Origin: Spirochaetaceae bacterium
Lineage (GTDB): Bacteria > Spirochaetota > Spirochaetia > Treponematales > Breznakiellaceae
NCBI GenBank assembly: GCA_031280115.1
Contig: JAITHF010000005.1
Span: 1-11,989, forward strand
DNA: 11,989 nucleotides
Direction of reading: 5' to 3'
A model generated the notes under the pieces. It searched no databases. It saw only the letters and a program-made list of their open reading frames with translations, and was not told where the DNA came from. A program made the position numbers and the translations under genes. This document shows, in pieces, positions 6,784 to 11,989 of this stretch; the stretch's first letter is position 1; each line of letters opens with the position of its first letter.

Positions 6784-7338
6784 TTAAAAGATAAAGGCCA
6801 GAAACCGCGCCGGGTTTCCGCCCAGGGCTTTCATGCCGTGGGGCTCCTGGGAATCATAATAGATACTGTCCCCCGGGCCGAGCTCAAGCTCCCGCCCCCC
6901 GACGGATATAAGGATCCGCCCTTCAAGGACATAATCAAACTCCTGCCCCGGATGGGTGTTGAGGCGCAGGGGCTTTGATTCGGTGTCAGCGCCGGCTTCC
7001 ACCAGAAAGGGTTCGGCTTTCTTGCGGTGGAAGTTATGCGCCAGACTCCAGTAGGAATACATGGGCCTGCGGCTCACTTCAGGGGCGCCGCCGGCTCTGG
7101 TAAGGCAGTATGTTTTGAGTTTCGCCGTCTTGCCGCTCACAAGCTCCGCAAGGTCAACCTTGAAACGCGCGGCGATTTCCACTAACGCGCCTATCGGGAA
7201 GTCCGCGCCGCCCTCTTCCCAGCTTTGATAATCCGGGAGCGCGAAGCCCATCTCCTCTGCAAGGTCCCGGGCGCTCAGCCCCTCGATTTCCCGCAGCGCC
7301 CGCACCCGCTGTATAATGTCCCGTATTTCTTCCGCCAT
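6784..7338 (-). CDS. XRE-family transcriptional regulator with C-terminal cupin domain
   Basis: The 184-aa product has an N-terminal Cro/cI-type helix-turn-helix (about 9-66; LSARDLAEEMGFALPDYQSWEEG spans the recognition region). A C-terminal cupin domain follows (about 105-184), with THPGQEFDYVLEGR (128-141), LGPGDSIYYDS (153-163) and EPHGMKA (165-171). Candidate cupin metal or ligand residues are His129, Glu133 and His167. This two-domain type usually senses a small molecule through the cupin and controls adjacent genes. Its position 11 bp upstream of the acyl-CoA synthetase suggests that it regulates that gene, perhaps sensing the acid or its CoA ester (inference). GGAGGG seven bases upstream gives a strong ribosome site. 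Its stop TAA lies just before the Shine-Dalgarno of the next gene. Confidence 0.9.
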   Translation of the reverse strand: MAEEIRDIIQRVRALREIEGLSARDLAEEMGFALPDYQSWEEGGADFPIGALVEIAARFKVDLAELVSGKTAKLKTYCLTRAGGAPEVSRRPMYSYWSLAHNFHRKKAEPFLVEAGADTESKPLRLNTHPGQEFDYVLEGRILISVGGRELELGPGDSIYYDSQEPHGMKALGGNPARFLAFIF

Positions 7339-7368
7339 AGCGTTACCCTCCGGTTTTTTATTGGTATG

Positions 7369-8379
7369 TTAGAGTTCTTTCAAGCGCCGCAGGTCCCCCA
7401 TGAGGGCCCTGAAAGCGTCCGGCGTGAGGGACTGTTCCCCGTCGCACAGGGCTGCCTCCGGATTGGGGTGCACTTCCACCATAACCCCGTCGGCGCCGGC
7501 GGCAATGGCCGCTTTCGCCAGGGCCGGCACCATCCATGAGATCCCTGCCGCGTGGCTCGGGTCGACCACCACCGGAAGGTGGGTTTCTTTTTTCAGCGCC
7601 GGAACAGCTGCGATGTCCAAGGTGTTTCTGGTGTAATTCTCGAAGGTGCGGATTCCCCGCTCGCAGAGGATAATCCGGCTGTTGCCGCCGGCTATAAGGT
7701 ACTCTGCCGCCATAAGCAGTTCTTTTATGGTGGAGGCAAGCCCCCGTTTGAGCAGCACCGGCTTCCCGCAGCGGCCAAGCTCTTTAAGCAGGGTGAAGTT
7801 CTGCATATTACGGGCGCCGATTTGGATGACGTCCACTTCCCGAAACAGGTCAAGGTGGTGGATGTCCATAAGCTCGCTTACCACCGGCAGCCCTGAGGCG
7901 CGTTTGGCCTCAAGGAGGAGCGGAAGGCCGTCCCCGCCGATCCCCTGAAAACTGTAGGGGCTTGTGCGGGGTTTGAAGGCGCCGCCCCGCAGGAACCCTG
8001 CGCCCGCGTCTTTGACCGCATGGGCCGCGGCGGTTATCTGGGCCGGGCTTTCCACCGAGCAGGGGCCCGCGATAATACCGATATGGCCGGCTCCCACAAG
8101 GCGGGCCGTACCGTCAGGGCCTAGGACCTCGATGCAGGTATCTTCAGGGTGAAAGAGCCGGTTTGCTTGTTTATACGGCTCCTGCACCCGTATAACCTTT
8201 TCGACCAGATGGTGCGCCCGCAGGGCCTCTTCATCTATGCTGGTGGTGTCTCCCACAAGCCCCAGCACGGCTTGGCTTGCGCCTTGGGAGTAGTGGACGC
8301 GGACGCCCTTTTGTTCAAGTTCAGCGGCGAACTGCCGGGTTTCCTGTTCCGGCGTTCCCCGTTTGACCGCAATAATCAT
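7369..8379 (-). CDS. aroF: 3-deoxy-7-phosphoheptulonate (DAHP) synthase, type I-beta
   Basis: The 336-aa product catalyses the first step of the shikimate pathway, joining phosphoenolpyruvate and erythrose 4-phosphate. An N-terminal ferredoxin-like regulatory domain (about 1-70, starting MIIAVKRGTP) precedes the TIM barrel, the arrangement of the Thermotoga-type I-beta enzymes, and the length agrees. Motifs: AGPCSVES (104-111, metal ligand Cys107), RGGAFKPRTSPYSFQG (131-146), KPVLLKRG (206-213), CERGIRTFENYTRNT (239-253) and VVDPSHAAG (271-279, His276). Glu302 and Asp313 complete the metal site. GGAG eight bases upstream supports the start. The start codon overlaps the stop of a 12-codon upstream ORF. 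Only 30 bp separate it from the XRE-cupin gene, so an aroF-regulator-synthetase operon is likely. Confidence 0.94.
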   Translation of the reverse strand: MIIAVKRGTPEQETRQFAAELEQKGVRVHYSQGASQAVLGLVGDTTSIDEEALRAHHLVEKVIRVQEPYKQANRLFHPEDTCIEVLGPDGTARLVGAGHIGIIAGPCSVESPAQITAAAHAVKDAGAGFLRGGAFKPRTSPYSFQGIGGDGLPLLLEAKRASGLPVVSELMDIHHLDLFREVDVIQIGARNMQNFTLLKELGRCGKPVLLKRGLASTIKELLMAAEYLIAGGNSRIILCERGIRTFENYTRNTLDIAAVPALKKETHLPVVVDPSHAAGISWMVPALAKAAIAAGADGVMVEVHPNPEAALCDGEQSLTPDAFRALMGDLRRLKEL

Positions 8380-8414
8380 AAAAAAATCTCCGTTACCCGT
8401 CCATGATACCTCAT
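8376..8414 (-). CDS. 12-codon upstream ORF overlapping the aroF start
   Basis: It encodes MRYHGRVTEIFL and has a strong AAGGAGGG ribosome site at 8418-8425. Its TGA overlaps the aroF ATG in an ATGA arrangement, which is typical of translational coupling. Only one Tyr and one Phe are present, so it is not a classic aromatic attenuation leader. It may be real, or a chance frame beneath a strong Shine-Dalgarno; no homologue can be checked here. Confidence 0.4.
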   Translation of the reverse strand: MRYHGRVTEIFL

Positions 8415-8431
8415 CTTCCCTCCTTATGATA

Positions 8432-8737
8432 CCCCCTGCGCAGCCGAAGGCTGTTTTAAGTGCTTCTCGCGGTGAGAGGGTTTGCGGTTTTAGTCACCCC
8501 CTGCGGGGGATTCAGGTGCTTCTAGTAGCGAGAGGGTTCGCACGTTTAGTCATAACCCCGAAGGATGCGCCTCAGCGGGCTTCGATAACGCACGGGCGCA
8601 CCGCAGGAAGCCGTTGGTTGGGGGTTTGGGGGCAGCCGCAGGCTGTTTCAGCAGTCGCCGTTTGCGCTATGAGCCGCGAAACATGAAGCGCTGATAAAAA
8701 AACCCCCCAAATTCTCTTAAAGAGGCGCGCAGCGCCG
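8432..8737. repeat. E3 left arm (two module a, then b and c)
   Basis: The first module a has a CAGCC-GAA-GGCTG hairpin (8441-8453) followed by TTTTAAG. The second has CCCCC-TGC-GGGGG (8497-8509). Module b spans about 8555-8610. The hp1 stem TTTGGGGG (8625-8632) pairs with CCCCCAAA (8704-8711) around a 71-nt apex. That apex includes CAGCC-GCA-GGCTG and GTTTGCGCTATGAGCCGCG, also found inverted in the E2 right arm. Confidence 0.82.
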
Positions 8738-8764
8738 ATAAATCATTATATACTAATGATTTAT
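8738..8764. repeat. AT-rich 27-nt palindrome before the E3 minisatellite
   Basis: ATAAATCATTA and TAATGATTTAT form perfect 11-bp arms around TATAC. A palindrome of the same length and the same outer arms occurs at 11553-11579 in E4, in the same position relative to the minisatellite leader. It could be a protein-binding site or a hairpin. Confidence 0.85.
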
Positions 8765-8766
8765 AT

Positions 8767-9012
8767 GGGGACAGGATAGTTTATTTTGGATACAAAATAA
8801 GTTTTCTTGGATACAAAATAAGTTTCTTTGGATACAAAATAAAGTTTCTTGGATACAAAATAAGTTTCTTTGGATACAAAATAAGTTTCTTTGGATACAA
8901 AATAAAGTTTCTTGGATACAAAATAAGTTTTCTTGGATACAAAATAAGTTTTCTTGGATACAAAATAAGTTTTCTTGGATACAAAATAAGTCACTTTGGA
9001 ACCCAAAAAACG
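8767..9012. repeat. E3 minisatellite: ten 21-bp AT-rich units
   Basis: GGATACAAAATAA recurs at 8788, 8809, 8830, 8851, 8872, 8893, 8914, 8935, 8956 and 8977, always 21 bp apart, with variation confined to the TTTTCTT/TTTCTTT/AGTTTCTT part. A degenerate unit begins at 8998. The leader 8767-8787 (GGGGACAGGATAGTTT...) is itself a degenerate first unit in phase. The sequence is AT-rich, in sharp contrast to the GC-rich surroundings. Confidence 0.95.
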
Positions 9013-9044
9013 CCGCCGCATCCTCTTCAAGCCCTCGGAGAGGG

Positions 9045-9073
9045 TTTACAGCGTTCTGCTGGTGTGGTATGGT
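9045..9073 (+). promoter_or_regulatory. Possible promoter of the cyclo-ligase gene
   Basis: TTTACA (9045-9050) and TATGGT (9068-9073) are separated by 17 bp. Transcription would start only a few bases before the ribosome site AAGGGGG (9079-9085), giving a very short leader, so this is a weak proposal. Confidence 0.3.
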
Positions 9074-9093
9074 GGCCCAAGGGGGATTTATGT

Positions 9094-9678
9094 ATGATTG
9101 ATAAACCTGCGCTGCGAAAAGAAATAAAAGGGCGGCTCAAAGCGCTTCCCGCCCAACAGTTTTATACCGAAGGGGTACAGGCCGCCGCCCGTATCCGGAG
9201 CCTGCCCCAGTGGGAGAGGTACAGCACCATGCTGCTCTTCTTGAACGATCCGCTGGAAATCGACACTGCGCCGCTTCTTGAAGGGGCGCTGGCGGACAAA
9301 AAACAGGTCTTTGTGCCTAAAACCGTTGACGCCCATACAATCCGCTTCTTTCATATCTACACGCCTTCCGGCCCCTGGCGGTACGGGGCGTTTGATATTC
9401 GGGAGCCTGAGACGGACAAAATCGAGGACGCCCTTAAAAACGAGGACTTTCCGGCGCTGGTGCTGGTGCCGGGGGTGGCGTTTGACCGGAAGGGCAACCG
9501 TATGGGCCACGGCAAAGGCTATTACGACCGGTTCCTTGCGAACCTTGACGAACAGGGTCTCCCGAATTTTATGCTGGGGCTGTGTATGGACTGCCAGATC
9601 GTGCCTGAAATCCCTACTGAAGTTTGGGACAAAAAGATGCAGTCCCTCTGTACGGGCTCGGAGTTCATCCCCCTGTAA
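9094..9678 (+). CDS. 5-formyltetrahydrofolate cyclo-ligase
   Basis: The 194-aa product converts 5-formyltetrahydrofolate to 5,10-methenyltetrahydrofolate with ATP, in cytosolic one-carbon metabolism (the YgfA/Fau/YqgN family). The N-terminal KPALRKEIKGRL has the Lys/Arg expected near the ATP site. FLNDPLEIDT (49-58) and WRYGAFDIREPE (95-106) match conserved blocks. The family signature is at 125-148, with PGVAFDRKGNRMGHGKGYYD. The length is usual for the family. A GTG at 9064 would lengthen the frame, but ATG 9094 has AAGGGGG eight bases upstream and fits the family start. It stands alone, downstream of the E3 minisatellite and convergent with putP. Confidence 0.93.
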   Translation: MIDKPALRKEIKGRLKALPAQQFYTEGVQAAARIRSLPQWERYSTMLLFLNDPLEIDTAPLLEGALADKKQVFVPKTVDAHTIRFFHIYTPSGPWRYGAFDIREPETDKIEDALKNEDFPALVLVPGVAFDRKGNRMGHGKGYYDRFLANLDEQGLPNFMLGLCMDCQIVPEIPTEVWDKKMQSLCTGSEFIPL

Positions 9679-9698
9679 AGATGCGGGAACAGGGGGGT
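9667..9698. terminator. Weak bidirectional terminator candidate between the cyclo-ligase gene and putP
   Basis: CCCCCTGT (9669-9676) pairs with ACAGGGGG (9689-9696) across a 12-nt loop and can be extended by two further pairs. It spans the cyclo-ligase stop codon. No good T-run follows on either strand, so termination strength is doubtful. Confidence 0.35.
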
Positions 9699-9708
9699 TT
9701 CCTCTGAG

Positions 9709-11292
9709 TTAAAACTCGGCGCTTTCGGCTGTCTCAAACTCCCGCAGGATCTGCGGGTCCGGCGCCTTGGTGCAGAGGCTTACCGCGAAAATAGCCAGCG
9801 AAGAGATGATAAACGCCGGCAGAAGCTCGTACACGCCGAAAACGCCGCCGGCTTTGCTTACCCACTCCTTCCAGATAATGACCGTAACGCCCCCTGAGAG
9901 GAGGCCCGCAACGGCGCCTGCCAGGGTGGCGCGTTTCCAGAACAGGGAAAAGAGCATGAGCGGGCCGAAAGAGGCGCCCAGCCCGGCCCAGGCGTAAGAG
10001 ACGATCCTAAAGATAGACTGGCTGCCGGAGAGCGCCACTATTACCCCAAAAACCGTAACCAGCAGCATGGTAATCCGGGCGACCCACATAACCAGCACTT
10101 CCCCGGCGTCTTTCTTAAACAGCCCTTTGAAAAGGTCGTTTGCCACGGCTGACGAGACGATGAGCATATACGAGTCAGACGAACTCATAGACGCCGCCAG
10201 AATCCCTGACAGGACCAGCCCCGCCGCAAGGGGCGGAAAGAAATCCCGGGACAGGTGGAGGAAAACCGTCTCCGCGCTTCCCGCTGTGGTGAGGAGCCCG
10301 GGAAAGACCGCCCTTCCAAGCAGGCCCAAAGAAACCGCGGCAAAGAGGGAGATAACGCACCAGGTAAGCGCGACCCTGCGGGACTCTTTTATTTTGCCGG
10401 TGTTTTGGATGGCCATGAAGCGCACCAGCACTTGGGGCATACCGAAATAGCCCAGGCCCCAGGCCAGGCAGGAGACGATATTTAAGAAAGAATAGTCCGC
10501 GCCCGCGCCGAACAGGGGCTTTCCTGCAATAACCTGCTGGACGGCCTTGGCAGAGACCGGGTTTCCCGCCGCATCGAGCGGGGTGGCCACGGCGAAGATG
10601 TCGAGAAAGCGGGGGAAATCAGCCAGAACCGCGCCTGCCCCTGCAAAGCCGCCGACTCGCAGGAAGCCTACGGCCAGCACGACGAGAATCGCGCAGACCA
10701 TCAGTATTCCTTGAATAAGGTCGGTCATGCACACGGCCATGAACCCCCCCAGCAGGGTATAGGCGATAACAATCACCGCCCCCATGACGACCATAGCGGT
10801 ATAGTAATCTTCCGCGCCGAAGATATAGCCGAAGAGTTTGCCGAAGGTTACGAACTGGGCGCCTACATAAATCGAAAAGAAGACCAGGATCATCACCGCG
10901 GCGCAGGCCATTAAAATCCGCCTCCTGTCATGGAAGCGGTTGCTGAAGAAATCCGGCAGGGTAATCGCGTTGCCTGCTGTTTGGGAATAGGCCCGCAGGC
11001 GTTTTGCCACCAGGCGCCAGTTAATCCACGTTCCCGCCGCAAGCCCCAGGGCCGTCCAGAACGCTTCGCCTGATCCGGTAAAATACGCCACCCCCGGCAG
11101 CCCCATGAGGAGCCATCCGCTCATATCCGACGCTTCCGCGCTGATAGCCGCGACCCAAGGCCCCAGCCCCCGTTTTCCCAGAAAGTATTCTTCTGGATTG
11201 TTGTTGCTTTTTCGGGCGTACCAGAGCCCTATAGCGATCATAACGACCAAGTAGGCGCCAATACCTATAAGCATCTGCGGTCCTGCATTCAT
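9709..11292 (-). CDS. putP: Sodium/proline symporter PutP
   Basis: The 527-aa product is a sodium:solute symporter (SSS family) integral membrane protein with about 13 predicted hydrophobic segments. It closely follows PutP: the N-terminal EEYFLGKRGLGPWVAAIS is followed by SAEASDMSGWLLMGLPG (51-67), holding the Asp-Met-Ser triad (56-58) that corresponds to the Na+/proline site residues of E. coli PutP. GGFMAVCMTDLIQGILM lies in the middle, and SGILAASMSSSDSYMLIVSSAV is the later Na+-site helix, with Ser in place of the E. coli Thr. Proline uptake with Na+ is the likely role. GGAG seven bases upstream supports the start. It appears monocistronic; no putA lies beside it. Confidence 0.94.
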   Translation of the reverse strand: MNAGPQMLIGIGAYLVVMIAIGLWYARKSNNNPEEYFLGKRGLGPWVAAISAEASDMSGWLLMGLPGVAYFTGSGEAFWTALGLAAGTWINWRLVAKRLRAYSQTAGNAITLPDFFSNRFHDRRRILMACAAVMILVFFSIYVGAQFVTFGKLFGYIFGAEDYYTAMVVMGAVIVIAYTLLGGFMAVCMTDLIQGILMVCAILVVLAVGFLRVGGFAGAGAVLADFPRFLDIFAVATPLDAAGNPVSAKAVQQVIAGKPLFGAGADYSFLNIVSCLAWGLGYFGMPQVLVRFMAIQNTGKIKESRRVALTWCVISLFAAVSLGLLGRAVFPGLLTTAGSAETVFLHLSRDFFPPLAAGLVLSGILAASMSSSDSYMLIVSSAVANDLFKGLFKKDAGEVLVMWVARITMLLVTVFGVIVALSGSQSIFRIVSYAWAGLGASFGPLMLFSLFWKRATLAGAVAGLLSGGVTVIIWKEWVSKAGGVFGVYELLPAFIISSLAIFAVSLCTKAPDPQILREFETAESAEF

Positions 11293-11345
11293 GTAGTCAC
11301 TCCTTTATGCGGCCTCTGCCGGTACTGTTAAAGTTACATTAAAAC

Positions 11346-11375
11346 ATAATACTACGCCCTCCCGCCTAAACACAA
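11346..11375 (-). promoter_or_regulatory. Possible putP promoter at the E4 edge
   Basis: On the minus strand a TATTAT -10-like box (11346-11351) lies 18 bp downstream of TTGTGT (11370-11375), a poor -35 match formed by the outermost bases of island E4. The -10 region sits in the only AT-rich patch upstream of putP. This is suggestive only. Confidence 0.3.
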
Positions 11376-11552
11376 CCCCCGAAGGGGGTTCACGTGCTTC
11401 CTGCGGTGAGCGGGTTTGCACGTTTAGTCACAACCCCGAAGCGGCGCCTCATCGCGCTTCGATGGCGTTAGTGGCGCTGCACACGTCGCACTGGTTGGGG
11501 GTTTGGGGGAACTGGTTCCCCCAAAAACTCTTAAAAGAGGCGCGAAGCGCCG
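11370..11552. repeat. E4 left arm (modules a-b-c)
   Basis: Module a has a CCCCC-GAA-GGGGG hairpin (11376-11388) and GTTTAGTCACAACCC. Module b has CGCCTCATCGCGCTTCGATGG. In module c, hp1 is GGGGGAAC-TG-GTTCCCCC (11505-11522), followed by CTCTTAAAAGAG and GGCGC-GAA-GCGCC. So three hairpins in succession lead into the AT palindrome. Confidence 0.87.
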
Positions 11553-11579
11553 ATAAATCATTATAACACAATGATTTAT
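11553..11579. repeat. AT-rich 27-nt palindrome before the E4 minisatellite
   Basis: ATAAATCATT and AATGATTTAT form 10-bp arms around ATAACAC. Total length and outer arms are the same as at 8738-8764, but the loop differs. Confidence 0.85.
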
Positions 11580-11581
11580 GC

Positions 11582-11746
11582 GGGGACAGGATAGTTTTTC
11601 CGGTTCACCGGGGAACTTTTCCGGTTCACCGGGGAACTTATCCGGTTCACCGGAGAACTTGTCCGGTTCACCGGAGAACTTGTCCGGTTCACCGGAGAAC
11701 TTGTCCGGTTCACCGGAGAACTTGTCCGGTTCACCGGAAAAACCGG
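11582..11746. repeat. E4 minisatellite: seven 21-bp units with CCGG dyads
   Basis: CCGGTTCACCGG starts at 11600, 11621, 11642, 11663, 11684, 11705 and 11726, exactly 21 bp apart. Each unit contains CCGG-TTCA-CCGG and a GTTC/GAAC pair. The leader GGGGACAGGATAGTTT (11582-11597) is identical to that of E3. The open frames through it are a consequence of the 21-bp period. Confidence 0.95.
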
Positions 11747-11759
11747 TGTTCCTGCCATG

Positions 11760-11989
11760 CTTTGTTATAATATTAAAAATTACCGGCGCTTCGCGCCTCT
11801 TGAAGAGTTTTTGGAGGGTCATAGACCCTCCAAACCACCCACTAAGGCTTCCTGCGTTGCGCCGCTCACGCCATCGAATTCCGCTTTGGCGCAGTGTGAG
11901 GGTTGTGACTAAACCCGCAAACCCGCTCGCCGCAAGAAGCACGTGAATCCCCCGCAGGGGGTGAAACAGCCGCAGGCTGGGGGGTGGCG
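11760..11989. repeat. E4 right arm (inverted modules c-b-a)
   Basis: GGCGC-TTC-GCGCC (about 11784-11796) and CTCTTGAAGAG are followed by hp1, here GGAGGGTC-ATA-GACCCTCC (11813-11831). Module b then follows (about 11850-11910), and module a with CCCCC-GCA-GGGGG (11949-11961). The hp1 stem sequence differs from the left arm while pairing is kept. Confidence 0.87.

Larger units (their letters stand above)
8432..9012. repeat. Island E3: one-armed repeat island in a divergent promoter region
   Basis: It contains two module-a copies, module b, module c with an expanded hp1, an AT palindrome and a 21-bp minisatellite, in the same order as the left half of E4. No inverted right arm follows: the array ends about 80 bp before the 5-formyltetrahydrofolate cyclo-ligase start. 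The stretch between aroF (8379) and the cyclo-ligase gene holds nothing else I can recognise except candidate expression signals. Confidence 0.82.
11370..11989. repeat. Island E4: two-armed repeat island with 21-bp core (runs to window end)
   Basis: The left arm (11370-11552), AT palindrome, minisatellite (11582-11746) and right arm (from about 11760) follow the same plan as E2. The right arm is a module-for-module inversion of the left: GGCGC-TTC-GCGCC, CTCTTGAAGAG, hp1, module b, and module a with its C5/G5 hairpin at 11949-11961. A CAGCC-GCA-GGCTG hairpin (11967-11979) is the last item seen. The outer right boundary is outside the window. No gene is seen in it. Confidence 0.85.

Noticed and set aside
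8376..8414. Classic aromatic amino-acid attenuator peptide
   Set aside because: Only one Tyr and one Phe occur in the 12 codons, and no terminator/antiterminator pair lies between it and aroF, which it overlaps.

Overview
This is a GC-rich bacterial window of ordinary metabolic genes separated by elaborate, repeated, hairpin-rich intergenic islands. The eight main coding regions are intact and most have recognisable Shine-Dalgarno sites. No rRNA, tRNA, transposase, phage or plasmid gene is seen. The gene set would fit a spirochaete such as a Treponema-type gut bacterium: an HlyC/CorC-type CBS protein, an M29 aminopeptidase, a type I-beta DAHP synthase, and an XRE-cupin regulator paired with an acyl-CoA synthetase. 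That placement is inference from gene content only, with low confidence.

Layout. Positions 1-260 hold the right arm of a first repeat island (E1), including four 44-bp tandem units. A promoter and a CBS-domain membrane protein follow on the plus strand (339-1595). This gene converges on and overlaps by 36 bp moeA (minus, 1560-2792). An M29-family aminopeptidase lies 47 bp upstream of moeA on the same strand (2840-4006), so the two may be co-transcribed. The second island (E2, 4031-5102) has two inverted arms around a 21-bp minisatellite. Next is a minus-strand cluster read from right to left: a 12-codon upstream ORF, aroF (7369-8379), an XRE-cupin regulator (6784-7338), and an acyl-CoA synthetase (5084-6772) whose stop codon lies inside E2. 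The third island (E3, about 8432-9012) sits between the divergent starts of aroF and a plus-strand 5-formyltetrahydrofolate cyclo-ligase (9094-9678). That gene converges with putP (minus, 9709-11292). A fourth island (E4, 11370 to the window end) lies upstream of putP.

The most interesting content is the islands. They share a modular plan. Arm module a is a roughly 44-66 bp unit carrying a 5-bp-stem hairpin. Module b is a conserved linker. Module c is a run of hairpins, the first of which is called hp1 here. The centre is a minisatellite. The three minisatellites differ strongly in sequence and base composition, yet all have a period of 21 bp. In E4 the hp1 stem differs between the two arms at three positions, and every change is compensated. 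The module-a hairpins also show compensated changes. E3 and E4 share a 27-nt AT-rich palindrome and a GGGGACAGGATAGTTT leader just before the minisatellite. The pattern looks like a family of structured, possibly non-autonomous repeat elements, or transcribed structured RNAs, selected for folding and repeat period more than for primary sequence. No protein in the window obviously acts on them.
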